A stretch of DNA of 64,000 bases from NCBI RefSeq assembly GCF_009495745.1, contig NZ_WIDQ01000013.1, forward strand, positions 1 to 64,000. The letters run 5' to 3'. Shown here piece by piece: positions 14,696 to 24,661 of this stretch (position 1 is its first letter; each line of letters begins with the position of its first letter). This DNA is from Niveispirillum sp. SYP-B3756 (GTDB taxonomy: Bacteria; Pseudomonadota; Alphaproteobacteria; Azospirillales; Azospirillaceae). The position numbers were made by a program, and so were the translations under genes. The notes under the pieces are model-generated. The model saw nothing but the letters and a program-made list of their open reading frames with translations, was not told the DNA's origin and did no database searches.

Positions 14696-17600
14696 ATGGC
14701 CCTGCGTGTGGAAGCCGAACTGACCCTGAATGATGCCGGTTTCACGGCCGCCATGAAAGAGGCCGCCCGCCAGATGCAGGGCCTGCGCGATGTCGCCATC
14801 GAGGCGGGCGCAACCATGAGCAGGATGGCGTCGGCGCAGCAGGAGGCCACGCAGGCCATGGCGGACAGCAACCGCCAGACCCAGGAAATGGCCCGCAGCA
14901 TGACCGATGCGGTCAACGCCCTGGCCACCGCCAGTGCGGCCATCGCCAAGCTGGGTGCTGACAGCAAAGGCGGCATCGGTGACAGCATCCAGTCGCTGGT
15001 CGAATGGACCCAGACCGGCCTGGATGTGGTTGATCTGGTGAAAACCATGACGCCCCATATGGGTAGCCTTGGCGCCGCGATCACGCGCGCGGGTACCCGG
15101 ATGCTGGCCCTGGCCGCCGCCGGCGCGCCCGTCATCGCGGTGGTGGTCGCCATCGGTGCGGCGATCGGTGCCGCCTACAAGGCCTTTTCCGATTACAATC
15201 AATCCGTTCAGGCGGTGGACCGCGCCAACAAGATGGCGGTGGTCTCCATCGGCATGACGCGCGGCGCACTGGAAGAACAGGCCGCCGCCTCTGCCGAACA
15301 GGCCGGTATCAGCATCAAGGCGGCCCGCGACCAGCAGGCCGCCTATATCGCTACTGGCAAGATCAGCGGCGAGATCATGGGCAAGATGATCGGCATCAGC
15401 CGTGACTATGCCCTGGCCACCGGGCAGGATTCCAAGGAAGCCACGGCCAGCCTTGCCCGCCTGTTCAGCGATCCGGCCAAGGGGGCCGATGAGCTGGCCA
15501 ATTCCATGGGCCTGCTGGACGCGGCCACCCTGGCCAATATCAAGAACCTGGCCGACATGGGCAAGGAGACCGAGGCCCAGGGTCTGCTGCTGGATGCGCT
15601 GGCCAAGCGGGCGAAGGAAGGTGCCGGCGAGATGACGCTGCTGGGCCGCGCCGCAGAGGCCGTCAGCACCTCCCTGGCCAATGTCTGGGACTGGATGGGC
15701 AAGAAGGTCGGGCAGCTTCTTGGCGAGCAGGTCAGCCCGGAAGAACAACTGAAAGACGCCCAAAAAGCGCGGGAAGACATAGCCGCCGAACTGAAAGATT
15801 GGCAGGACAATCGCCGCACAGAACCCTTTGCTCGCATTAACATTGCTTCGCTGACGAAGAACCTTGCCGAAGCCGAGGCCCTGGTCAGCCAGCATCAGGC
15901 CAAGGTGGACAAGATCGCCAAGGAGGCCGCAGACAGGCGCGCCCTGCAGGATGCACAGCAGGGCGGGCGCGAGGCCATGGCCCTGCTGGATCGGCTGGAC
16001 ACCGTCGCCGCCCGCAAGAAGGAATTGGATACCCAGATAAACACCCTGAAGAAGGGGTTGGTGGAAAACGCCAATGTTGGCGATGGCAACGATAAACGCC
16101 TGCAAGAGCAGATCGCCCGGCTGGAGGGCGCCAAGAATAGCCTGATGACCGACCAGGAAAAGTCGGCAATGCGGGCCGAGGCCGAGGCGAAGGCCACGAC
16201 CATGAGTGCCGAAGCGCATGAACAGCTGATGGCCTCTGTCCGGGCGAAGATTGAACTTTCCGGCAAAGCGCTGACCGATGATGAGCGGCAGGTGGAGATC
16301 GGCAAGGCTGTGGCCCAGGTCACCAAACGCCAGGCCGACGCCCACCGCGACCAGGCCGAGGCCCTGCGCGACAAGGCCAAAGCCCTGCGTGATCAGCAGA
16401 CCGAACAGCGCCAGGCCGTGGAGGCGGAAAAACGGCGGGCCGATGCTGCCGGCAAGGGTGAAGCGGCCATGCGCGCGGCCGAGATTGAAAATCAGGTCGC
16501 CCCCGTCCGGGAGCGCGACAAGGCCGCCGGCGATGCGTTGGAAAAGAGCCTGAAGGAGAAGGAAGCCGCCCAGGTGCGCGGCATGGCGAACGAAGCCATT
16601 GCCGATATGGACAAGCAGATACAGGCCAATAATGATCTGGCGGCGTCACTGGAGGCGGGTGCCGAAGCGGCAACCGAGATGACGGTTGCGCAATTCCGAC
16701 TGTTCGCTGAGTCCAAATATGGACCCGCTGCCGCCGCAGATGTGAATCGGGCTGTGGAAGCCTATGAGCGGCTGCAGGCCAGCGGGGCGAAGCTTGATGA
16801 CGTAAGGAAGAAAATCGCCCAGAACGCTGCGGCCGAAAAGGCCAAGGCAGAAGCCGAAGCCGCCGTCGCCAAAACCGCCGGCGAACTGACCGATGCCATC
16901 TATAACCAGTTGACCGGCAAGGGCGACAGCATCGTCGGCTGGTTCAAGAACCTGTTCAAGACCATCGCCGCCGAGGCGGTGAAAAGCCGCATCATCCTGC
17001 CGATTGCCACCGCCGTGGTGGGATCGATGCCCAGCCTGTTCGGCCTGGGCATCGGTGATGAGAAGGACGAGAACGGCAAGCCCACCGGCAAACCCACCAT
17101 GTCCGGCTTGCTGGAAATGGCCAATGGCGGCGGCCTGGCCAAGCTGGTCGAGGGCATGGACAAGATGACTGCCAAGCTGGGCGACCTGTTCTCCGGCGGG
17201 CTGGATGGGCTGTTCGGCAAGGGCGGGCTGTCCAGTGGCGGGGAAAAGCTGCGCGCTGCCATGTTCGGCGGCGAAGGCACCAGCGGTCTGTTCGGTTCCG
17301 GTGGCACCCTGTTCGGGTCCGCCAATGCCGCCATTGGCGTTTCCGGCGCGCTGTCGGGCATCGGCACCGGCATGATGGCCGGGTCGGTCATGGGCATGTT
17401 GGGCATCGGCAAGGGCAACAGCACCGGTTCCGCCATTGGCGGTGCCCTGGGGGGGGCCATCGGGTCGTTTGTGCCGGGCGTGGGAACCCTGCTCGGCTCC
17501 ATCGCCGGCGGGGCGCTGGGCAGCCTGTTCGGCTCCAAGCCTTCCAACAAGGAAGGCAGCGCCATGATCGACCTGAACAGCGGCAACTATCAGATCGGCG

Positions 17601-20600
17601 GTTTCACCGGCAAGAAATACAGCCAGGAAAACCGCGATACGGCCGGTTCCATCGCCGACAAGGTGCTGTCCATCAAGGATGCGCTGGAAAAGCAGCTGGG
17701 CGCGCAGATCAAGGGGTCCATCGCCGTGGGGGCGGGCAGCCGCGACGGGCTGTTTGCCACCTCGCTGAACAGCTCCACCCGCACCAGCTTTGATTCCTCC
17801 GAAGCGGGGATGAAGCAGTTGATCAGCTATGTGACGCAGCAATTCGTCACCGGCATCCAGGATCAGTTGGCACCGGAAATCTCCGCCGCCTTGGGCCGGG
17901 TCAATTTCTCTGACATGGAAAAGGCGGGCGCTGATATCGACTTCATCACCGGTTTCCGCGACAGCCTGAAATCGCTGAAGGGTGATATGGGGCTGGTTGA
18001 TCAGGCCACCGCCCAGGCCAGCGCCCAGGTGAAGGAACAGGTCAACGCCATCCGTGCCTTCCACGACACGGCCGCCCGCCTGTTCCCCGATGCCATGGGC
18101 GAGGTGGACAGCACCCTGCGTTCCTATGTCGACGGTCTGATCGGCGTGCGCGAGGCCGCCCCGGCCATGACGGAGCTGGAAAGCGCCATGGCGGTGCTGG
18201 AAGCGAAGTGGAAAGCCTATATCCCGCTGATGACCGAGGTGGGCTATTCCACCGCCGAGGCGCAGCAATTGATGGCCGACGGGCTGGCCAAGGCCAAGGA
18301 AGGCGCCAAGGGCGATTGGGTGGCCGGCATGGACCGCGAGTTCAATTCGCTGACCGGCAATGATTACATCAACAAGGTCCGCGACCTGAAAACCAACCGC
18401 GACACCCAGTATCGCAATGCCGATGCGCTGGGGGCCGACCGCAAGCTGGTGGATCGCAATACCAATGCCGCCCTGAAGGGCGTGCTGGAAAACGCCAATC
18501 TGCGCCCCGACCAGTTGCAGGAAGCCATCCGCCTGTTCGGCACCGATTTCCCCGAAGCCGCCAGCATCGCCCAGGGCGCCCTGGACAAGCTGACCGGCAG
18601 CGTGACCGACACCGGCAAGGCCGCCGCCACCGCCGCCGCCACGAAAGAGGCGCTGGAAGGCCTGAAGGACCGCATGGCCAAGGCCGATGGCAGCGCCGAC
18701 ACCCAGGCCGGCGCGCTGGATATGTTCGACCGCGCCCGCGCCCGGGAGCTGGAAAGCGTGCGCGAACGCATCAAGGCCGGCGAAATCGGGGCCGAAGTGC
18801 TGACCCGGACGGAGGAAGTGCTGGGCGCCGAACGCGTCGCCCTGGCCAAATCCTATGCCGACAAGGCCAAGGCCATCGACACCGGCCTGGCCGACCGCGA
18901 ATTCGCCCTGGCCAATGCCGGCAGCAAAGACGAGCAGATCAACGCCCTCAAGCGCAAGCAGAAGACGGAATATGACGCCGCCGTGGCCGCCGGCTACACC
19001 GCCGACCAGCTAGTCCGGCTGGCCAATGTGCTGGATGGCGAACTGAAACAGGCGATCGGCAACGCCACCAAGTCAGCTAATGACAATATTGACGAGCGGC
19101 TGTTCAACGCCAGCACCGACAGCAATACGCTGGAAGGGGCTCTGGCCGCTTTTGACCGGAAGACCAAGAAAGAGCGGGAGGAGCTTGTCAAGATCAGCGG
19201 TGCCAATCTGGGTGACTTCGACAAGGCCACCCATCTGGAACGCGGCGGGATCCAGAAGCAGTTCGACCTGAAGAACAAGGCCATCAATGATGGCCTGGCC
19301 GACCGCAAATTCGCGGTGGACAATGCCGGCAGTGTTGATGAGCAGATCAACGCCCTGAAGCGCAAGCAGAAGGCAGAATATGACGCCGCCGTGGCTGCCG
19401 GCTATACCAGTGATCAGTTGACCAATCTGTCCTTGGTGCTGTCCGGTGAACTGGCCCAGGCCATCGATCAGGCCAAGAAGGCCGTCAATGATGGCATCGC
19501 CGACCGTCTGTTCAACGCGCGAACCGATACCAACACGCAAGAGGGGGCGCTGGCCGCGTTCGACCGCCAAGCCGCCAAGGATCTGGAGATCGCCGGCAAG
19601 AATTCGGGTGCCAACCTGAACGATCTTAAAACCGCCATTGGCCTGGACCGGAATAAGATTGTCGATCAGTTCAAGAAGAAGTCGGACGATATTTTTGCTG
19701 GCTTTGCCGACCGTCAGTTCGCGCTGGATAATGCCGGCAGCACGGACGAGCAGATCAACGCCCTGAAGCACAAGCAGGAAGCTGAACTGAAAGCCGCCAA
19801 GGCCGCCGGCTATACCGAAGACCAGATGTCCGGGCTGGCCCGTGTGCTGTCCGGTGAGTTGGCCCAGGCCATTGATCAGGCCAAGAAGGCTGTCAATGAC
19901 AACATCGCCAACCGTCTGTTCAATGCTGAAACCGACACCAGCAAGCTGCCCGGCGCGCTGGCCGCGTTCGACCGCCAAGCCGCCAAGGACCGCAAAGAGG
20001 CGGCAAAGACCAGCGGCGCCGATCTGGTGAGCCTGGAAAAGGCCATCGGCCTGGAGCGGGAAAAGATCGTCGATCAGTTCAAGAAGAAGTCGGAAGAGAT
20101 CAATGCCGGTCTGGCCGACCGTGAATTCGCGCTGGACAATGCCGGCAGCACGGACGAACAGATCACCGCCCTGAAGCGCAAACGGGATATCGAACTGAAG
20201 GCCGCCGAGGCGGCTGGCTATAGCCGCGAACAGTTGCAGCGGCTGGCCAATGTGCTGGATCGGGAGGTGGCCCAGGCCGCCAATCAGGCCGCCAAGGCCA
20301 TCAATGACCGCACTGACGACCGGCTGTTCAATGCGCAAACCGACACCAGCCAGTTGGCTGGTGCGCTGGCCGCCTTCAACCGGCAGGCCGACAAGGACAT
20401 ACTGGAAGCGAAAAAGACCAGCGGCGCCGATATCCTGAAACTGGAACGTGCCATCGGGCTGGAACGCGCCAAGCTGATCAAGCAGTTCGTTGACCGCGAT
20501 CTGGCGGCCCTGAACCAGGCCGGCGGCACGCTGCGGCAATGGGTGGACAGCGTGCGTGCCGGCAACAGCACGCCTGCCGTCAACCGCGACATGGCCCAGC

Positions 20601-22270
20601 GCCAGTTCGACCAGCAGATGGTCCTGGCCAAGGGCGGCAATCTGGAAGCCATCCAGGGCCTGCGCGATTACGCCCAGCGGCTGATCGATGCGCAAACCCC
20701 CTATACCGCCTCGGGTGCCGATCGCCGCGCCATGGTGGAAGGCATCCTGTCGCAGATCGAGGCGCTGCCCGCCGTCAAAAGCTATGACCAGCAAATCCTG
20801 GATGAGCTGAAAGGCCTGAAAGACGGCATCAAGGTCGGCATTGATCTGACCGTCATCCGCACCATCACCGAAGCCCTGAACGCGCTGACCGATGAAGAAC
20901 GCGGTCAGCTGATCAAGGCCGAGGATGTCATCCGCGCCATTGAAGAAAAGCTGAAGCGCCCGCTGAGCAAGGAGGAGCTGGACGAACTGGTCGAAGGCGG
21001 CGTCATCGCGAGCTGGGTCGAACAGACCCTGAAGCGCCCCCTGACCAATGAGGAACGCAGCGCCCTGCTGAAGGCCGGTTCGGTGGAGCAGAAGATCGAA
21101 CAGACCCTGAAGCGCCCGCTGACCGCCGAAGAAGCCGCCCTGCTGATCCATGGCGGGCTGATCGCCCGCACGGTGGAGCAGGAGGTGAAGGATGCCACGG
21201 GCCGCAACCTGCTGCTGGCCGCAGAGGAGATCACACGCACCATCGAACAGGTTGTCGCCAAGGCCAAGCTTGCCGAGGGCGCAGCCTTGCTGGCGACTGA
21301 GGCGGTGACACGCACCATCGAACAGGTTGTCGCCAAGGCCAAGCTTGCCGAGGGCGCAGCCTTGCTGGCGACTGAGGCGGTGACACGCACCATCGAACAG
21401 GTTGTCGCCAAGGCCAAGCTTGCCGAGGGCGCAGCCTTGCTGGCGACCGAAAAAGTTACCCGCACCATCGAACAGCAGGTGACCCTTCAGGGGGCTTTGC
21501 TGGACGCGACGAACGCCAATGCCAAGATCGCCCTGACCGTCGGCGAGGTGGAGTTCAAAGGCCAGTCCATTGCCAACCGCTATCTTGCCGCCATCGCCTG
21601 GAACACGGCGAGCCTCATCGGCAAGGATGGGGGGGGGCTGCAGATCACCGCCGGCCCCGGCACATATGGTTACGAACCCCAGAAGAATTATGAGGGCCCT
21701 GCCGCAAAGCTGAATGTCGGCACCGCCGCCAACAGCAACAGCGCCTATGACGGCAGCAATGTGGTGACGGCGATCAGCAATCTGCAGACCTGGCAGGATC
21801 AGGTCTGGACTGTGCTGCGCGGGTATTTTACGGGCAGCAGCGGCATCTTCCTGGACAAAATACGCCACAACACGGCCGAAACGGTGAAGATGCTGGGCGG
21901 AACGCCTGGATACGACACCGGCACCGACAATCACCCCGGCGGCTGGGCCTATGTCCACCAGGATGAGTTTGTCCGCCTGCCGGGCGGATCGCAGGTCTTC
22001 ACCAAGGCGGAAACGCTGGAACTGGCGCGGCTCAGCGCCCGGCGGCCGCGTCTGGCCGAGGGCAAGGCCGGCAGCGGGGTGGATCACGCCCGGCTGGCAG
22101 CCGCCATCGACCGGCAGGCCCAGGCGGTGGAACGCCAGAATGCCCTGCTGGAGAAAATCGCCGCCAACACGGCCGACGGGGCCGATGCCGCCGCCCAGAC
22201 GGCCGCCATTGTCAGCAAACCGGCCCGCGTCAAGGTCGGCACCATTGCCACGCTGCGGAGGGCTGGTTGA
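14696..22270 (+). CDS. Tail tape measure protein, very long, with internal repeats
   Basis: A 2,524-residue tape measure protein. The N-terminus (MALRVEAELTLNDAGFTAAM) starts a long helical region. Hydrophobic segments occur near residues 135-160 (LALAAAGAPVIAVVVAIGAA) and in a glycine-rich stretch around 880-945. Four copies of a 136-residue helical module (408-bp period, each with AGS.DEQI.ALKRK) span about 18.9-20.4 kb. Three and a half copies of a 25-residue unit (TRTIEQVVAKAKLAEGAALL) lie at 21229-21470, nearly identical at DNA level. The C-terminus (HPGGWAYVHQDEFVRLPGGSQVFTK) is a tail-tip assembly signature. The start has AAGGA ten bases upstream. It sets tail length and is injected through the tube. 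Confidence 0.92.
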   Translation: MALRVEAELTLNDAGFTAAMKEAARQMQGLRDVAIEAGATMSRMASAQQEATQAMADSNRQTQEMARSMTDAVNALATASAAIAKLGADSKGGIGDSIQSLVEWTQTGLDVVDLVKTMTPHMGSLGAAITRAGTRMLALAAAGAPVIAVVVAIGAAIGAAYKAFSDYNQSVQAVDRANKMAVVSIGMTRGALEEQAAASAEQAGISIKAARDQQAAYIATGKISGEIMGKMIGISRDYALATGQDSKEATASLARLFSDPAKGADELANSMGLLDAATLANIKNLADMGKETEAQGLLLDALAKRAKEGAGEMTLLGRAAEAVSTSLANVWDWMGKKVGQLLGEQVSPEEQLKDAQKAREDIAAELKDWQDNRRTEPFARINIASLTKNLAEAEALVSQHQAKVDKIAKEAADRRALQDAQQGGREAMALLDRLDTVAARKKELDTQINTLKKGLVENANVGDGNDKRLQEQIARLEGAKNSLMTDQEKSAMRAEAEAKATTMSAEAHEQLMASVRAKIELSGKALTDDERQVEIGKAVAQVTKRQADAHRDQAEALRDKAKALRDQQTEQRQAVEAEKRRADAAGKGEAAMRAAEIENQVAPVRERDKAAGDALEKSLKEKEAAQVRGMANEAIADMDKQIQANNDLAASLEAGAEAATEMTVAQFRLFAESKYGPAAAADVNRAVEAYERLQASGAKLDDVRKKIAQNAAAEKAKAEAEAAVAKTAGELTDAIYNQLTGKGDSIVGWFKNLFKTIAAEAVKSRIILPIATAVVGSMPSLFGLGIGDEKDENGKPTGKPTMSGLLEMANGGGLAKLVEGMDKMTAKLGDLFSGGLDGLFGKGGLSSGGEKLRAAMFGGEGTSGLFGSGGTLFGSANAAIGVSGALSGIGTGMMAGSVMGMLGIGKGNSTGSAIGGALGGAIGSFVPGVGTLLGSIAGGALGSLFGSKPSNKEGSAMIDLNSGNYQIGGFTGKKYSQENRDTAGSIADKVLSIKDALEKQLGAQIKGSIAVGAGSRDGLFATSLNSSTRTSFDSSEAGMKQLISYVTQQFVTGIQDQLAPEISAALGRVNFSDMEKAGADIDFITGFRDSLKSLKGDMGLVDQATAQASAQVKEQVNAIRAFHDTAARLFPDAMGEVDSTLRSYVDGLIGVREAAPAMTELESAMAVLEAKWKAYIPLMTEVGYSTAEAQQLMADGLAKAKEGAKGDWVAGMDREFNSLTGNDYINKVRDLKTNRDTQYRNADALGADRKLVDRNTNAALKGVLENANLRPDQLQEAIRLFGTDFPEAASIAQGALDKLTGSVTDTGKAAATAAATKEALEGLKDRMAKADGSADTQAGALDMFDRARARELESVRERIKAGEIGAEVLTRTEEVLGAERVALAKSYADKAKAIDTGLADREFALANAGSKDEQINALKRKQKTEYDAAVAAGYTADQLVRLANVLDGELKQAIGNATKSANDNIDERLFNASTDSNTLEGALAAFDRKTKKEREELVKISGANLGDFDKATHLERGGIQKQFDLKNKAINDGLADRKFAVDNAGSVDEQINALKRKQKAEYDAAVAAGYTSDQLTNLSLVLSGELAQAIDQAKKAVNDGIADRLFNARTDTNTQEGALAAFDRQAAKDLEIAGKNSGANLNDLKTAIGLDRNKIVDQFKKKSDDIFAGFADRQFALDNAGSTDEQINALKHKQEAELKAAKAAGYTEDQMSGLARVLSGELAQAIDQAKKAVNDNIANRLFNAETDTSKLPGALAAFDRQAAKDRKEAAKTSGADLVSLEKAIGLEREKIVDQFKKKSEEINAGLADREFALDNAGSTDEQITALKRKRDIELKAAEAAGYSREQLQRLANVLDREVAQAANQAAKAINDRTDDRLFNAQTDTSQLAGALAAFNRQADKDILEAKKTSGADILKLERAIGLERAKLIKQFVDRDLAALNQAGGTLRQWVDSVRAGNSTPAVNRDMAQRQFDQQMVLAKGGNLEAIQGLRDYAQRLIDAQTPYTASGADRRAMVEGILSQIEALPAVKSYDQQILDELKGLKDGIKVGIDLTVIRTITEALNALTDEERGQLIKAEDVIRAIEEKLKRPLSKEELDELVEGGVIASWVEQTLKRPLTNEERSALLKAGSVEQKIEQTLKRPLTAEEAALLIHGGLIARTVEQEVKDATGRNLLLAAEEITRTIEQVVAKAKLAEGAALLATEAVTRTIEQVVAKAKLAEGAALLATEAVTRTIEQVVAKAKLAEGAALLATEKVTRTIEQQVTLQGALLDATNANAKIALTVGEVEFKGQSIANRYLAAIAWNTASLIGKDGGGLQITAGPGTYGYEPQKNYEGPAAKLNVGTAANSNSAYDGSNVVTAISNLQTWQDQVWTVLRGYFTGSSGIFLDKIRHNTAETVKMLGGTPGYDTGTDNHPGGWAYVHQDEFVRLPGGSQVFTKAETLELARLSARRPRLAEGKAGSGVDHARLAAAIDRQAQAVERQNALLEKIAANTADGADAAAQTAAIVSKPARVKVGTIATLRRAG
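21233..21470 (+). repeat. 75-bp tandem repeat inside the tape measure gene
   Basis: Three almost identical 75-bp units plus a partial fourth (CGCACCATCGAACAG at 21236, 21311, 21386 and 21461) encode 25-residue helical units. The near-perfect DNA identity points to recent expansion and to possible length variation between strains. Confidence 0.9.
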
Positions 22271-23799
22271 TGACCCATTGGCTGATGCGCGCCTATCCCT
22301 TTGATCCGGCGCTGGGAACCACCCGTACCGTCTATGCCTCCCTGCGCGGCTGGGTCAGCGAGCCGGACGAGACAGCGGCCGCCCCCAACACCTATTGGGA
22401 CCGGCGCATCGATGTGCCCATGTCCACCCATGCCAGCCTGTGGAGCGGCGATGCCATCGGGGGCCGGTCCAGCGCCAGCTATGGCGCGGTGCAGGTGGCC
22501 AATCAGGATGGCGGGCTGGATCACTGGCTGGACTGGGCCTGGGACGGGCGCCGCATCGAACTGTGGCGCAGCGATGCCGCCCGCCCCCGCCACCTGTCCG
22601 ATTTCACCTTGATGACCCGGCGCACGGTGGAAGAAATCGTGCCTGGTGACATGATCGAACTGGTGCTGACCGATCTTCAGGCCCGCTTCACCGCCCCGGC
22701 CCGGCGCGGCACCTTTGCCGGCACCGGCGGGGCAGAGGGCGGCGACAGCCTGAAGGGCCGCGCCAAGCCCTTTCTGCTGGGCCGGGCCCGGCGCTTTGAA
22801 CCGCTGCTGATCGATGCCGAATTCAATATCTATATGATCGATCCGGCCGGGTTCCACGCGTTGCTGGCGGCCGATGATGGCGGGGCGCCCTTCACCATCG
22901 GCCCCGATGTCGCCGATTATGCCGCGCTGAAGGCGCTCAGCATGGCCAGCCTGGATCTGGCCACCGCCAAGGGGGCCGGCCTGCTGCGCCTGTCGGAAAA
23001 GCCGCGTTTCCGCCTGCGGGTGGAAGCCGAAGGCGTGGCACCCGATGGCAGCTGGATCTACAGCGCCGCCCAGCTGGCCCGCCATGCCGCCATGGCCTTT
23101 GCCGGGCTGGGGGGCGGCGATATCGACCAGACCAGCATCAACGCCCTGCACGCCTTGCAGCCGGCGGTGCTGGGCCATTGGTCCGATGGCGGCGGGGAGC
23201 TGGGCACCGATGCCCTGATCGACCGCATCATGGAAAGCATCGGCGGCCATTGGGGCATTTCCGCCGAAGGGCTGTTCCAGGTCGGGCGTTATGATCTGCC
23301 GGCCGCCAATCCGGTGGCCCGCTTCACCCGGCGCGACATGCTGAATATCGTGCCGCAGCAGGCGGCGCGGCGCATCAAAAGCGTGCGGCTCTCCTATCGC
23401 CCTGGTCTGGCGCTGTCCGAACAGGAAATCGCCCAGAGCATTCCCGCCGCCGTGCGCGAACTGGCCACCCAGGACCGCGAATGGACCGCTACGGCCAGCA
23501 GCCTGGCCGTGACGGGCGAAAGCCTGCTGGCCGAAGCGCTGGAAAAGGAAACCGGTTTTGATGCCCCGGCCGATGCGCTGGCCGAACGGGACCGGCTTCT
23601 GGCCCTGCTGGGCGCGCGGCGTCAGCCCTTTGACATCACCTTGCCGCTGAACCCTGGCACCGAGCCGGTGCGCATCGGCGACACGATTGACATTCAGCAC
23701 CCGCGCTATGGGCTGGCCACTGGCCGCCGCGTGGTGGTGCTGCGGCGGGATGCGGATACCGCCCCCGCCATCCCGACCCTGACCCTGACGGTGCTGTGA
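22270..23799 (+). CDS. Siphovirus tail-tip / baseplate hub-type protein
   Basis: About 509 residues, starting at an ATG that overlaps the tape measure stop (TTGATGA). Contents include RRIDVPMSTHASLWSGDAIG, GAVQVANQDGGLDHWLDWAW, LLGRARRFEPLLIDAEFNIY and a C-terminal TEPVRIGDTIDIQHPRYGLA beta region. The position right after the tape measure and the beta-rich fold suit a distal tail or hub subunit of Mu-like siphophages. I do not recognise a named family with certainty. Confidence 0.6.
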   Translation: MTHWLMRAYPFDPALGTTRTVYASLRGWVSEPDETAAAPNTYWDRRIDVPMSTHASLWSGDAIGGRSSASYGAVQVANQDGGLDHWLDWAWDGRRIELWRSDAARPRHLSDFTLMTRRTVEEIVPGDMIELVLTDLQARFTAPARRGTFAGTGGAEGGDSLKGRAKPFLLGRARRFEPLLIDAEFNIYMIDPAGFHALLAADDGGAPFTIGPDVADYAALKALSMASLDLATAKGAGLLRLSEKPRFRLRVEAEGVAPDGSWIYSAAQLARHAAMAFAGLGGGDIDQTSINALHALQPAVLGHWSDGGGELGTDALIDRIMESIGGHWGISAEGLFQVGRYDLPAANPVARFTRRDMLNIVPQQAARRIKSVRLSYRPGLALSEQEIAQSIPAAVRELATQDREWTATASSLAVTGESLLAEALEKETGFDAPADALAERDRLLALLGARRQPFDITLPLNPGTEPVRIGDTIDIQHPRYGLATGRRVVVLRRDADTAPAIPTLTLTVL

Positions 23800-23800
23800 C

Positions 23801-24661
23801 ATGGCGAACCTGACCATCCTTTACGATCTGGCCAGCGACAAGGGCAGCCTTTCCGGCAGCGGCAGCGGCTGGTCCGGCACGCTGCCGCCGGCCAATCTGC
23901 GCAATGACGATCTGGCCGCCGTGGCGCGCTATCTGGATATCAAGAACAGCCCGGCCCGGCTGGTGGCCGGGTTCGACCGGGTGCGCCCGGTCAATGCCTG
24001 GGCGCTGATCGGCCATAATGCGTCCAGTCTGGCCACTATGCGGGTGGGGCTGGCCGATGCGCCATCGCTGTCGCCCGTGGTCTATCAATCGCCCACGGCC
24101 CCGGTCTGGGAACCCACCATCGTCTGGGGCACTCTGCCCTGGGGGGTGTGGCCCTTTGACGGGGTGGACAAGGAAACATTCCCTGGCGCGCCCATCGCCT
24201 TTCACCTGTCGCCGGAAACCCATTACGCCCAATATGCCTTTCTGGACGTCACCGATCCCGGCAATCCCGACGGCTATTTCCAGGCCGGGCGGCTGATGAT
24301 CGGCCAGGGCTGGGTGGCCCCGGATGTGGAAAACCATGATTATGGCTCCTCCGTCCAGGTCATCGACATGGCGGAAAAGATCCGCACCAAGGGCGGCCGC
24401 CGGCTGGTGGGCGAGGCCCCGAAATACCGCCAATGGGAAATCAAGCTGTCCTACCAGAGCGAGGCGACGGCGCTGGGCGTCTATCACGATCTGATGTGGC
24501 GGGGGATCAAGGGAGACCTGCTGGTCATCTGGGACAGCGACAAGGAACCCGCCATCCGCAATCGGCTGACCCTTTATGGCGCGCTCGCCGGCACTTCCCC
24601 CATCACCATTGTGGAGCATGACGGCTGGGACGTCGTGCTGCAGATCGAGGAGTTGATCTGA
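23801..24661 (+). CDS. Tail-tip protein of unknown function
   Basis: A 286-residue protein with MANLTILYDLASDKGSLSGS, WALIGHNASSLATMRVGLAD and a C-terminal TSPITIVEHDGWDVVLQIEE. The first part looks like a discoidin-like jelly-roll strand pattern, as found in tail-tip or attachment proteins. It follows the hub-type gene by one base and overlaps the fibre gene start (TGATG). Its role in the tail tip is inferred from the compact operon. Confidence 0.55.
   Translation: MANLTILYDLASDKGSLSGSGSGWSGTLPPANLRNDDLAAVARYLDIKNSPARLVAGFDRVRPVNAWALIGHNASSLATMRVGLADAPSLSPVVYQSPTAPVWEPTIVWGTLPWGVWPFDGVDKETFPGAPIAFHLSPETHYAQYAFLDVTDPGNPDGYFQAGRLMIGQGWVAPDVENHDYGSSVQVIDMAEKIRTKGGRRLVGEAPKYRQWEIKLSYQSEATALGVYHDLMWRGIKGDLLVIWDSDKEPAIRNRLTLYGALAGTSPITIVEHDGWDVVLQIEELI

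Noticed and set aside
19073-22087. A 1,004-residue open frame on the minus strand opposite the tape measure gene
   Set aside because: It mirrors the codon bias of the sense gene in GC-rich repetitive DNA, has no domain motifs, and the plus-strand protein is clearly genuine.
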